A DNA stretch of 11,026 nucleotides from Bacteroidota bacterium. GTDB lineage: Bacteria > Bacteroidota > Bacteroidia > Bacteroidales > JAADJA01. The stretch spans positions 1 through 11,026 of the forward strand of contig JAJRTT010000381.1 in the NCBI GenBank assembly GCA_024278155.1, in the 5' to 3' direction. This document shows, piece after piece, positions 1-7,802 of this stretch (the first letter of the stretch is position 1; each line of letters starts with the position of its first letter). The notes under the pieces were generated by a model. It saw only the letters and a list, made by a program, of their open reading frames with translations, was not told the DNA's origin and made no database searches. Position numbers and translations under genes: made by a program.

Positions 1-732
1 GCCATATCTTGAAACCTTCAGGTCTTTGGCTATTTCCCTTACTTTTTGTTTTACCTCCCGTAGGTTTAAACCTTTCACATTTAAGACTGCATCAATACCT
101 TGTTCTTTCGCAGTGTTCAGTTTGGTGTCATTTATGTCGATTGCAAGGACCCTTGCCCCCAATATTTTTGCCAATAAAGCTCCATAAACCCCAACTCCAC
201 CCACACCAATGCAAATAGCAAAATCACCTTCCTGTAATTCTGATTTTTGCAGGACTTGATAGGGCGTAGTAATTGCATCAGCTACAACTGACAGTTCTGC
301 AAGCCTGTATTTGTCCAGGACACTCTCGGGAACATAGCATAAATATTTGTGGGGGACTTTTATGTGCGATGCAAAACCGCCATCGAAATCATTGCCCGGC
401 ATAAGCTGGTTTTGGCATATATTGCCACGGCCATTTTCACATAGTCCGCAATTGCCACAGGGCAACACGGCAGGGACAATTACTTTTTTGTTTAACAGGT
501 TTTCAGGGCCTGCAACTATTTTTCCGCTAATTTCATGTCCGAGGGTCAACGGAAGTTCATGCTTTGTTTTCACACCCTGGTGCCAAAAGCTCAAATCGGT
601 ATGGCAAACACCGCAACCGGCGATTTTCACGATAACTTCCTGCTCGTTTATTTCGGGGAAGCCACTTTCGACGAGTTCAAAGGGAGCATTCAGCTTTGTC
701 ATTTTCCATGACTTGATTTTGTCGTTTTCCAT
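1..732 (-). CDS. had: 6-hydroxycyclohex-1-ene-1-carbonyl-CoA dehydrogenase, 3' end missing
   Basis: Zinc-type medium-chain alcohol dehydrogenase that would oxidise 6-hydroxycyclohex-1-ene-1-carbonyl-CoA to the 6-oxo compound with NAD+ in the lower benzoyl-CoA pathway; cytoplasmic. The first 244 residues are present, against about 360 in the family, so the reading frame runs off the left edge. Visible features are GCGVCHTD (39-46, catalytic zinc Cys43), GHE (65-67, zinc His66), the structural-zinc cysteines 92, 95, 98 and 106, and the Rossmann GVGGVG (176-181) with an acidic residue (Asp199) at the end of the next strand, fitting NAD. The stretches MPGNDFDGGFASH (111-123) and VVADAITTPYQ (149-159) closely recall the Thauera Had protein and separate it from generic alcohol dehydrogenases. 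The start is the ATG at 732-730, 44 bp after the preceding stop. Its place in a bcr operon supports the call. Confidence 0.9.
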   Translation of the reverse strand, partial: MENDKIKSWKMTKLNAPFELVESGFPEINEQEVIVKIAGCGVCHTDLSFWHQGVKTKHELPLTLGHEISGKIVAGPENLLNKKVIVPAVLPCGNCGLCENGRGNICQNQLMPGNDFDGGFASHIKVPHKYLCYVPESVLDKYRLAELSVVADAITTPYQVLQKSELQEGDFAICIGVGGVGVYGALLAKILGARVLAIDINDTKLNTAKEQGIDAVLNVKGLNLREVKQKVREIAKDLKVSRYG

Positions 733-776
733 TTTTTTATAAAGTATTAATCAAATTATAGCGGTATCTTCGTTCA

Positions 777-1535
777 TCAGTTAAAGTGTTTCTGTGCAAT
801 ACAGGCCGCACCAAAAGCATTTATCAATTGCGGGTTCTTGGGGATCGTTACCTTCACATTAAACCTATCTTCAATAATATTTTTCAGATAAGGATGATAA
901 AAGGCTACTCCCCCAATTAGAAAAACCGGTAATGAACTGTTGGCGGGGATTTTCTGGATCCTGTTTGCAATGGATATGTATATGCCTTTTGCCAGGTCTT
1001 CAATCGATGTTTCATCAAAGATCCATTTCATTATTTCGGTTTTGGCAAACACGGTGCAAAAACTGTTCAGTTCTTTATCTGATTTCGAATTTGCGGCAAG
1101 TTTGCTCATCTCCAAAACATCCAGTTCAGCCCTTTCGGCTACTTCGGTAATAAAGGCGCCTGTTCCGGCTGCACACTTACTGTTCATGTAAAAATCAATT
1201 ACTTTTCCGTTGCTGTTGCTTGTCAAAAGTTTAATATCTTCCCCTCCAATGTCTATAATGGTTTTGTCAATTCTTGCTATTTGTGTTACCCCGGCCGATG
1301 CACAGTACAATTCCGTTTTGATCACATCGGCACTTTTAAGCAACTTTCTTCCGTAACCAGTTGAACATGTATATCCTATCTTGTATTTAGAATGGATGTT
1401 GTTTATGATTTCATCCCTTTTTTGCCTATTCCTTGCCATGGTCCTGAAAAGATCGCTATGGACAATTTCATTTTCAGGGTCAATAACCACTAGTTTTGTG
1501 TACAATGAACCAATATCAACACCGAGGAAAAACAT
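777..1535 (-). CDS. BadF/BadG/BcrA/BcrD-type ATPase, activator of the 400-aa HgdB-like protein
   Basis: ASKHA-fold ATPase of 252 residues, the size of single-domain activators such as HgdC and YjiL. Such homodimers hold one [4Fe-4S] cluster between subunits and push a low-potential electron into a partner Fe-S protein on ATP hydrolysis. Seen: phosphate-1 loop GVDIGS (5-10), STGYGR (58-63), DIGGED (95-100), KCAAGTG (120-126) giving cluster ligand Cys121, CTVFA (160-164) giving the second ligand Cys160, and IGGVA (207-211) as the adenosine motif. DIGGED replaces the DIGGQD seen in this cluster's BcrA. It is a third ATPase beside BcrA and BcrD, separated from its likely partner (2540-3742) only by the ketopantoate-reductase-like gene. 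The gap to that gene is 15 bp. It could instead be a spare BcrD-like subunit, but it lacks the BcrD hallmarks GHFYSMTTHSRG and QCASGSGQF. Confidence 0.85.
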   Translation of the reverse strand: MFFLGVDIGSLYTKLVVIDPENEIVHSDLFRTMARNRQKRDEIINNIHSKYKIGYTCSTGYGRKLLKSADVIKTELYCASAGVTQIARIDKTIIDIGGEDIKLLTSNSNGKVIDFYMNSKCAAGTGAFITEVAERAELDVLEMSKLAANSKSDKELNSFCTVFAKTEIMKWIFDETSIEDLAKGIYISIANRIQKIPANSSLPVFLIGGVAFYHPYLKNIIEDRFNVKVTIPKNPQLINAFGAACIAQKHFN

Positions 1536-1550
1536 AAGGCTTGGTTGTTT

Positions 1551-2534
1551 TTATTTCTCTAAATATTTGTCTTTGGAATTGTTGTTCGATAAATTCTTTT
1601 GTGTCACGGCCTTGACTATATTTGTGAAGACAAGGTTTATGGGGGTCTTGATATAATGTTTCCTCCCATACTCAACAAATTTACCGTTCATATAATCTAT
1701 TTCCGTGTCCCTTTTGTTTATGATATCCACTGCGAGGGAAGGGAAATGGTCTCCTGCACTTTTTAGGTACCTTAGACAGAGTTTCACGAAATTCTGCTCA
1801 AATATAATATCTTCTGCCTTGGCAACCTGCATGGCTTCAACAATAATTTGCTCTACGATTTCTAGGGTGTCCCGGTTCGACATCGCCTCTTTCATGGTGT
1901 GCCCCGAAAGTGCACACAATGGGCTGAGGGCCGCATTCAGGATTGTTTTTATCCAGGCCTCCTCAGCAACTTTAAACGAATTTACACATTTTGTTTCAAG
2001 ATGGCGCGAACTTAAAACATCCGCCAGGTAAGTCGCCATCTCCTCGCCGCTGTCATCAATGGAACCGATATAATTGGGCGGGTTGAAAAACGTAACATTG
2101 ACTACGTTTGGCGCATTTAGGTTGCCGGCAAAATTCACGATCATCCTAAAAATCCTTGAGTCGTCAAAATGGCTCGTGTATTTTACCCTGATGTCGATAC
2201 CGTTTTGTGCGATCAGAAGCTTTAGCCCATTGTTCCCTTTGTCAATCTGGTTCAAAACGGAATCGACATGATAAGCTTTTACCGCACTTATCAGTATGTC
2301 GCAATTGTGATTTATTAGTTCGGGGATACCTGAATAAATATGCTTTAGGTAAATGGATTTGTTGATTTTGCCCACAAGCTCGATCCCTTCGTTCCGTATT
2401 AGGTTTAGTTTTCTTTTATCGGTATCGCAAATTGCAACTTCGCAGCCCGCACTTTTAAAATGAAGTGCCAGTATCATGCCCACTGGGCCAAGTCCGATTA
2501 TACCTACTTTGAATTTTTTTGGTTTCATAAACAT
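1551..2534 (-). CDS. Ketopantoate reductase (PanE/ApbA)-family dehydrogenase, probably 2-oxoacid reductase
   Basis: Two-domain NAD(P)-dependent reductase of 327 residues, normal for the PanE/ApbA family. Seen: N-terminal Rossmann GLGPVG (14-19) with an acidic CDTD segment (36-39) at the end of strand 2, AVKAYHVDSVL (84-94), AQNGID (109-114), a C-terminal helical domain with Lys196 in AWIKTILN in the place of the catalytic lysine, and TEIDYMNG (277-284) with Glu278 in the place of the substrate-binding glutamate. The Asp rather than a basic residue after strand 2 hints at NADH over NADPH (inference). Members of this family also act on other 2-oxo acids, for example D-mandelate and other D-2-hydroxyacid dehydrogenases. 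The catabolic operon makes such a role more likely than pantothenate synthesis. The stop of the upstream gene is only 5 bp away. The start could be Met1 or Met3; the ATG at 2534 is used here. Confidence 0.8.
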   Translation of the reverse strand: MFMKPKKFKVGIIGLGPVGMILALHFKSAGCEVAICDTDKRKLNLIRNEGIELVGKINKSIYLKHIYSGIPELINHNCDILISAVKAYHVDSVLNQIDKGNNGLKLLIAQNGIDIRVKYTSHFDDSRIFRMIVNFAGNLNAPNVVNVTFFNPPNYIGSIDDSGEEMATYLADVLSSRHLETKCVNSFKVAEEAWIKTILNAALSPLCALSGHTMKEAMSNRDTLEIVEQIIVEAMQVAKAEDIIFEQNFVKLCLRYLKSAGDHFPSLAVDIINKRDTEIDYMNGKFVEYGRKHYIKTPINLVFTNIVKAVTQKNLSNNNSKDKYLEK

Positions 2535-2539
2535 TTTTT

Positions 2540-3742
2540 TTAGGAGGATATTTGTTCTAATAAAGTTTCGATTTTAATGGTGGATTGTTCTTCGGAGAAG
2601 AACCTTAAATCGCATAAGTCGGCTTCAATAATCAATGTTTCAATACCGGTTTCTTCTTTCAGCCTGGCCGGCATGCCAAATCTTGAGTTGGAATTGTTAA
2701 AACAGGTTTTCGCTTCGTGAAAAATCATTCCGTCTATCCTGAACTCATCGATAAGGTTCTTTAGGATTTCCAGTTTGGCCTTTTCGCTCCGGTTTATAAA
2801 AATCGTTGTATAGGCAAAGGCCGAGGATTCGAATGGGTGTCTTTCATCAAAAGCGTCGAATATCCAACTATTGCAGTAAGTTGAAGCAACTACTGCCGAA
2901 TTATGTTGCTTAAAAAGATCGGACAAATACCTTAGCCTTCCCCAAATTGGCATCCCTTCCCAATATATCCTGCTTGATTCGTTGGCAATAAAGCCCTGTT
3001 TGTTTTTGACGTTGTGTTCGAGTTCGGCCAACAGGGTACGATAGTATTCTTTGGCAATTTCGGTGCCCCGCAATACCACTATTGGCCCCATGTGGATCGT
3101 GGCATCAAAAAAACTAATGGGTGCGGGGGAATGTTTGGAAGTGTCAAGTGTTTTTTTCCATAAACCGGTTGCCTCTTTGCTTAATTTAAGGGTTTCGCGA
3201 AATTTGTCGATATTAAATTTATTTCCACTGATCCTTTCGCATTCGGGGATCAAGGATCGAAATTGTTTTGCAACATTGTCAATATCTTCTTTTTTCACCT
3301 CGTCCATGTGCCTTGGTGGTACAATGCCAAGAACGGGGCAATTGTATTCATTTCCGAAAAAAGTAAACCAGTCCTGGACTTCCCTGCACTGGTTTGTGTT
3401 GTAAACTATCAAATCCGGTTTTGGGGGGGCTTCCAATCCGTAATGTTTTGTAAGGGGCGTTGATTTCCTGATGTACGATCCGATGTCGGCCGTTAAATAG
3501 GAGCATATATCGGAAGGATAGCCAATCTTTGAAGCAACCGGAATGGTATCCATGGCTTTTCGAGTGGCACCCAAAAGTGCCCCATGGTTTTCAGGAAAAT
3601 ATACCTCAAAGCCAAACGACCGCAATAATTCGGCTGGCCCGACACTGGTGCACCAGGCAAGGGGTCTCGATTTGTTTTTCATGGCCGAAAAATAACCGGC
3701 CATTACCTGCTTTAATAATTTTGATGTTTTTATTTCGTACAT
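2540..3742 (-). CDS. 2-hydroxyacyl-CoA dehydratase D-component / double-cubane-cluster-like protein
   Basis: Member of the HgdB/BcrB/BcrC/YjiM family (2-hydroxyacyl-CoA dehydratase D-component), 400 residues, soluble. Family features include YFPENHGALLGA (48-59), an MGPIVVLRGTEIAKEYY stretch (218-234) comparable to IGPINIGFRGTAEATGYY in BcrB, YWEGMPIW (260-267), and the three cysteines expected to bind an Fe-S cluster: Cys80 (SDICSYL), Cys119 (NTNQCREVQ) and Cys347 (AKTCFNN). They match Cys88, Cys123 and Cys366 of BcrB in this cluster. Further cysteines are at 31, 135, 168, 290 and 377, so enough exist for a six-cysteine double cubane, though I cannot tell which bind. There is one such gene and one small ATPase (777-1535), the arrangement of YjiM/YjiL and of double-cubane-cluster proteins, rather than the two-subunit dehydratases. 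Possible roles are 2-hydroxyacyl-CoA dehydration or an ATP-driven reduction of an unknown substrate. Starts at the ATG at 3742, 5 bp after the ligase stop. Confidence 0.85.
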   Translation of the reverse strand: MYEIKTSKLLKQVMAGYFSAMKNKSRPLAWCTSVGPAELLRSFGFEVYFPENHGALLGATRKAMDTIPVASKIGYPSDICSYLTADIGSYIRKSTPLTKHYGLEAPPKPDLIVYNTNQCREVQDWFTFFGNEYNCPVLGIVPPRHMDEVKKEDIDNVAKQFRSLIPECERISGNKFNIDKFRETLKLSKEATGLWKKTLDTSKHSPAPISFFDATIHMGPIVVLRGTEIAKEYYRTLLAELEHNVKNKQGFIANESSRIYWEGMPIWGRLRYLSDLFKQHNSAVVASTYCNSWIFDAFDERHPFESSAFAYTTIFINRSEKAKLEILKNLIDEFRIDGMIFHEAKTCFNNSNSRFGMPARLKEETGIETLIIEADLCDLRFFSEEQSTIKIETLLEQISS

Positions 3743-3747
3743 TTTAT

Positions 3748-5478
3748 TTATAGTTCCTCTTGTAACGGGATGATATAAAAATCTTCTTTAATCTCTTTGT
3801 CTTCCCCGTAGATTTTTTGGATATGTGCCTTGAAAACATGCTTTACACTATTGGGCATCATTTTCATGGATGCGGTAAGGGTTTTGTCTTCAACGCTCAA
3901 GCCACCGTTAATTAGCATCGCACAGTTGATCCTGGCATATTTTTCTTTTATTTCGTTGTTCACGTTATCTATACATTGTTTTAGGCAAACAGCAAGGTCT
4001 TTCATGTTTTCGGGGCACTTGCAACCTTCAATTTTGATATTGTTGTTTTTTGCTGATGAACTTACCAAGGTATTGTTCGGAAACAATAAGGCGACAGGGG
4101 TTTTTCTTCCGGATCCTTCAACTAAAACATAAGACAGGTACGAACATTTGCCAAGTATCTTTTTTTCAAGATCGGCAGGGATGATTTTTTCAGCGTTCAA
4201 AAGCTTGAAAATCCTGTCTTTTCGTGCTATGAGCTTTAACCCAGTTTCGGTAAACTCGCCAATATCCCCTGTGCAAAACCATCCATCCGGGGTAAATACT
4301 TTGTCGTTGGCTTTCTTGTTGTTGTAATAGCCTTTCATGACGTTCGGGCCTGAAACCTGTATTTCCCCATCTTCGGCCAGCCTCAGTTTTACACCGGGAA
4401 TGGGTTTTCCCACAACCCCTGTGGCCCTTTTTACTTTTGGGTCGGTAAGTGTGCAACAGGGGGTTGTTTCGGTAAGCCCCCATCCTTCGATAACCTTAAC
4501 CCCTCTGTTCTCAAATTCATCCGAAATGTTTTTTGGCAAAGGAGCAGCTGCTGTGAATATGAACTTTAAATCAGGGTGAAAAAACAATTCTTCTGCCTCT
4601 TTGCTTTCTTTGGCCAACGTATAAAGGGATTGGTAAACAAGTGGCACGCTGAAAAAAATGGTTGGTTTTACCAGTTTCCAGTTTTCAAGTATTTCTTTTG
4701 GGTCGGTTCCGTACCCTGACTCCAGGTACATTTCGGCACCGCTGTATATGGCCGTGAATTTCTCAAAAATCCCACCAAAGCTATGGTGCCAGGGCAAATA
4801 GCTTAAAAGCCTGTCGTTTTCGTCAACATCCCACAACACATCCAATGCGGCCTGTTGCGATAAAATGTTTTTGTGTGTGAGCTGAACGCATTTCTGTTCG
4901 CCCATGGTCCCTGAAGTGTACATGTTCAGGCAAATATCTTCGGGGCCTGCGTTAAAATCAAGGCTGAAATCCCCCATGTCCAACGGGGCGATTAAATCCT
5001 TAAAAAAAACCAGTTCGGGAAATTCGTTGTGTTTGATTTCGTCAAAAGAGAAGATTTTGTTTATTGATAAGCCTGGGCTGATTTTCCCCAATTGAACCTC
5101 GCTTCCCACAAAAAGGTATTTGGAACCGGAATGTTGGTAAAGTTTTGTGATAACCGGTTCTTTGAGGTTGTGAAAAACCGGGACGGATATTCCACCGGAA
5201 GACTGGATTGCCAGCTCGGTTTGGAGCATTTCAATCCTGTTCCTTGAAAGGATAAGGGCTTTGTCGCCTTTTGAAAAACCAAGTTTTTGCAAATTGAAGG
5301 CTATCCTCCTGATCCCGGTATAAAATTCCTGCCATTTGATCCCAATGTATTTGTTCTTTTGTTTTTGTTTGAAAACATATCTTGTGCTGAAATTTTTCAC
5401 ATTGTTCCTCAGCATCTGGGCAATGTTAACAGTAATTGGGCTTAACTCATGCTCCGGTTCAAGAATGGTTTTATACAT
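3748..5478 (-). CDS. AMP-forming acyl-CoA ligase (long-chain/FadD15-like branch of the ANL superfamily)
   Basis: Adenylate-forming ligase, 576 residues, that would activate a carboxylic acid to its CoA thioester using ATP; cytoplasmic, with no signal peptide or membrane segment. Motifs in order: phosphate loop YTSGTMGEQK (187-196), YLPWHHSFG (227-235), GWGLTETTP (332-340), GWFCTGDIG (399-407) with Asp405 for the ribose, RKDRIF (419-424) and the C-terminal LTASMK with the likely adenylation lysine Lys539. The N-terminal layout and the insertion near 470-510 resemble long-chain/FadD15-like ligases more than the shorter benzoate-CoA ligases, so the substrate is open: a fatty acid, an arylalkanoate or a 2-hydroxy acid. 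It lies 52 bp after bcrD and 5 bp before the HgdB-like gene, so it is very probably co-transcribed with both. It may supply the CoA ester for one or the other reductase system. Confidence 0.85.
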   Translation of the reverse strand: MYKTILEPEHELSPITVNIAQMLRNNVKNFSTRYVFKQKQKNKYIGIKWQEFYTGIRRIAFNLQKLGFSKGDKALILSRNRIEMLQTELAIQSSGGISVPVFHNLKEPVITKLYQHSGSKYLFVGSEVQLGKISPGLSINKIFSFDEIKHNEFPELVFFKDLIAPLDMGDFSLDFNAGPEDICLNMYTSGTMGEQKCVQLTHKNILSQQAALDVLWDVDENDRLLSYLPWHHSFGGIFEKFTAIYSGAEMYLESGYGTDPKEILENWKLVKPTIFFSVPLVYQSLYTLAKESKEAEELFFHPDLKFIFTAAAPLPKNISDEFENRGVKVIEGWGLTETTPCCTLTDPKVKRATGVVGKPIPGVKLRLAEDGEIQVSGPNVMKGYYNNKKANDKVFTPDGWFCTGDIGEFTETGLKLIARKDRIFKLLNAEKIIPADLEKKILGKCSYLSYVLVEGSGRKTPVALLFPNNTLVSSSAKNNNIKIEGCKCPENMKDLAVCLKQCIDNVNNEIKEKYARINCAMLINGGLSVEDKTLTASMKMMPNSVKHVFKAHIQKIYGEDKEIKEDFYIIPLQEEL

Positions 5479-5530
5479 AATTGTTTGGGATATTTAATAA
5501 TCAGATTTCAAATGTTTTTTTGATTGATAT

Positions 5531-6403
5531 TTAAGTGGTTGTGCCCTTTCCTGCCCGGGACCGGTTGTTGGCCAGTGTTTTTTGCTTTAGTTTCACATGC
5601 CTGAACCCTCCCCAGATAGCTGCACCGATAGCCCCGGCAAAAATCGAGTCTTCATGGGCTTTTATGTTATTGGGGTCTATATTGGAGTTTTTTGCCAATT
5701 CTTTTACGGTTGTTACCATTCCGGTATTGGATGCCATACCCCCGGTCAAAACAATAATGCCATCTGCCTTGAGCTTTGTTAAAAGTTTAATTACCCGGTT
5801 TGCAACCGAAATATGGATGCCTTTGATAATGTCAGGGGTTGCAATGCCCCTTGAAACCATGTTGATTACATCGGTTTCTGCCAAAACCGCACATATCCCT
5901 GATGGGGCTTCGGGTTTTGTGGATTTCAAGGATACCTCGCCAACCTCACTGATGGCCAGTCCAAGGTATCGTGAAATATTCTCGATGAATTGGCCCGAAC
6001 CGCTGGCGCATTGTCCGGTCATCTTATAATCCAATACCCTTCCTGAACTATCTACCTTTATTGCTTTTACGTACAAGCCACCCATATCGACGACATAGCT
6101 TACATTGTCGAAGAAATATGTGGCCCCGCGGGAATGTGTTGTCATACTATAGAAATGGCCCCTCTTTTTTGTCACCATTTCCCCTTCGCCCGTTGAAGCG
6201 AGGTAGGCAATATCGCCATAACTTAGTTTGTTCTTTTCCAAAAGGTAGTTTGTCGATTCTCGTGCAACAACTGCCGGATTCCTTTTCCTTATTTTTTCGA
6301 TGTGCTTATCCAGAATGCGGTTTGAATCGGAATAATCAAATAATACAATTTTAATGTAGCTGCTGCCCACATCAATTCCCATTGTTAAAATCCTGTCTTC
6401 CAT
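5531..6403 (-). CDS. bcrD: Benzoyl-CoA reductase subunit D (ATPase)
   Basis: Smaller ATPase subunit of class I benzoyl-CoA reductase. With BcrA it forms the module that hydrolyses ATP and passes electrons from ferredoxin through a bridging [4Fe-4S] cluster to BcrBC. It has 290 residues, as expected for the roughly 30-kDa D subunit. Seen: GIDVGSSYIK (9-18), STGEGE (70-75), GHFYSMTTHSRGA (82-94), the second phosphate motif VVDMGG (104-109), QCASGSGQF (131-139) with cluster ligand Cys132, CAVLAETDVINMVSRGI (171-187) with ligand Cys171, GIHIS (195-199), LTGGMA (219-224) and AGAIGAAIWGGFRH (256-269). Several of these are near-identical to what I recall of Thauera BcrD and distinguish it from generic activators. 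It starts at the ATG at 6403, 10 bp after bcrA. Confidence 0.95.
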   Translation of the reverse strand: MEDRILTMGIDVGSSYIKIVLFDYSDSNRILDKHIEKIRKRNPAVVARESTNYLLEKNKLSYGDIAYLASTGEGEMVTKKRGHFYSMTTHSRGATYFFDNVSYVVDMGGLYVKAIKVDSSGRVLDYKMTGQCASGSGQFIENISRYLGLAISEVGEVSLKSTKPEAPSGICAVLAETDVINMVSRGIATPDIIKGIHISVANRVIKLLTKLKADGIIVLTGGMASNTGMVTTVKELAKNSNIDPNNIKAHEDSIFAGAIGAAIWGGFRHVKLKQKTLANNRSRAGKGTTT

Positions 6404-6413
6404 TTAAGTATAT

Positions 6414-7802
6414 TTAATTTTTTTGTAGTGATGCCCTACGGGCAAACATTGCCGCGCCCAATGCCCCCATGAAAATGGAGTCGGTGTGGATGTTTATTTT
6501 TATATCGGTTCCGTAGTTTTCGGCTACCATCTGGCCCACATATTTCAAAACTGCCTGGTTACGTGCGACGCCACCTGTGAAAGTAAATTCGTTTTTGACG
6601 CCACCCGAACGCGCGATCAATGACATTGCCCTCATAACTATCGACTTGTGGAGCCCGGCCAGGATGTTGGATCGTTTTTCGCCCATATTGAGCATTTCCC
6701 TTACTTCGGCACCGGCGAAAACAGTACAGGTTGAACAAATTACTGCTTCTTTCTCGGCCTCCAAAGCTTCTGGCCCCAGCTCGTTCAGCGAAATGCTGAA
6801 TTCATCTGCAATATAACCCAGATACCTTCCACAGCCTGCGGCACATCTGTCGTTCATGTTAAAACTTGTTACCAACCCATATTTATCTACCTGAATGGCC
6901 TTTGTGTCTTGTCCCCCAATATCAAGGACTGTTCGCGTGAACGGGAATACTGCATGTGCCCCAAAAGCATGGCATAAAATCTCGGATTTTATCGAATCTT
7001 TTGGGAAGGGCAATATGGCACGGCCATAGCCGGTCCCAACCATGTTGGCTATTGTGAGATCAAAATCGGCGATATAATCAATGTGTTTTTTTAAGGAACC
7101 CGAAACGTTTTCATAATTCCCTGTCAGGATATTTAATTCCGCATCAAAACGCACACTTGTTTTCCCGGCTGATTTTTCGGCAAGTTTCTTATATTTCTCC
7201 TCAAGGAGACCCATTGATTGGTAAACCAATTCCTTGAAATCAAAATCAACCATTTCGTTTTCAACGGGTGTGATGCTCTTGTCATATATCAGGGTCATCG
7301 GCTCAAAAAGTTCTTTGTCCAGCTTTTCGATTTCCTCATTGTATTTTTCGCTGATAATGTCCCTGAAAAACTGATTGGACTTGGCAAGGCCGCCATCTAT
7401 AAATTCTGATTTCAATTTTGGCTTGACTGTTGAAAATATTTTTTCAATATTATGGGTTACCTTGTTTTTGATATCCCCATTAAATGAAGCGTTTGCCGTT
7501 TTCAATAGTGCGGCCAAAAAAAGATCGCTCCTTTTTTCGAATTGGAGGTATTCAAATACAGATTCAATATCTTCGATGTATTGTTTGAATTCGGGACGTT
7601 GTTCTATTTCCTCACCCAATTGCTTTTTCAATAAATAAAACCGCGCATTGAATATTGCCGCAAGCCGGGCAATCTCGACGGCCACGGTGTAGTTGGCCCT
7701 GGTATTGGTAATCCCCCTGCCGACAATTTCGTCTTTTTCATCGATGATAATCGCCTTTGACGTTGTTGATCCCAAATCTACTCCTAAATAAAATTTTTTC
7801 AC
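6414..7802 (-). CDS. bcrA: Benzoyl-CoA reductase subunit A (ATPase), GTG start
   Basis: Larger ATPase subunit of class I benzoyl-CoA reductase (462 residues; the Thauera subunit is about 49 kDa). Seen: phosphate-1 motif GVDLGSTTSKA (7-17), then a long, mostly charged and probably helical insertion (about 40-250) before GTGYGRAILPFP (256-267), DIGGQDTKAI (294-303), RCAAGCGRYLG (319-329) with cluster ligand Cys320, CSTCTVFAGAEV (356-367) with ligand Cys359, TGGVARN (409-415) and GALGAAMFARRA (447-458). The insertion relative to BcrD is a family trait of BcrA/BadF. The start codon is GTG at 7802-7800, the only non-ATG start in the cluster; no in-frame ATG lies between it and the upstream stop, and MKKFYLGVD is the expected N terminus. 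It lies 46 bp after bcrB. Confidence 0.95.
   Translation of the reverse strand: MKKFYLGVDLGSTTSKAIIIDEKDEIVGRGITNTRANYTVAVEIARLAAIFNARFYLLKKQLGEEIEQRPEFKQYIEDIESVFEYLQFEKRSDLFLAALLKTANASFNGDIKNKVTHNIEKIFSTVKPKLKSEFIDGGLAKSNQFFRDIISEKYNEEIEKLDKELFEPMTLIYDKSITPVENEMVDFDFKELVYQSMGLLEEKYKKLAEKSAGKTSVRFDAELNILTGNYENVSGSLKKHIDYIADFDLTIANMVGTGYGRAILPFPKDSIKSEILCHAFGAHAVFPFTRTVLDIGGQDTKAIQVDKYGLVTSFNMNDRCAAGCGRYLGYIADEFSISLNELGPEALEAEKEAVICSTCTVFAGAEVREMLNMGEKRSNILAGLHKSIVMRAMSLIARSGGVKNEFTFTGGVARNQAVLKYVGQMVAENYGTDIKINIHTDSIFMGALGAAMFARRASLQKN

Noticed and set aside
9..742. Two plus-strand open frames (9-218 and 347-742) over the left end
   Set aside because: They are antisense to had, whose zinc and Rossmann motifs are unmistakable; the plus-strand translations show no family features.
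755..760. TATAAT on the minus strand 22 bp before had, possible internal promoter
   Set aside because: No acceptable -35 or Bacteroidota -33 element at the right distance (TAACTG at best); short A/T-rich gaps produce such hexamers by chance.
4190..4483. 97-residue minus-strand open frame inside the ligase gene
   Set aside because: It is in another frame of the ligase, lies across its essential motifs, and its Arg/Gln-rich translation resembles an out-of-frame shadow.
5535..6029. 164-residue plus-strand open frame opposite bcrD
   Set aside because: Antisense shadow of bcrD, with no recognisable domain or supported start.
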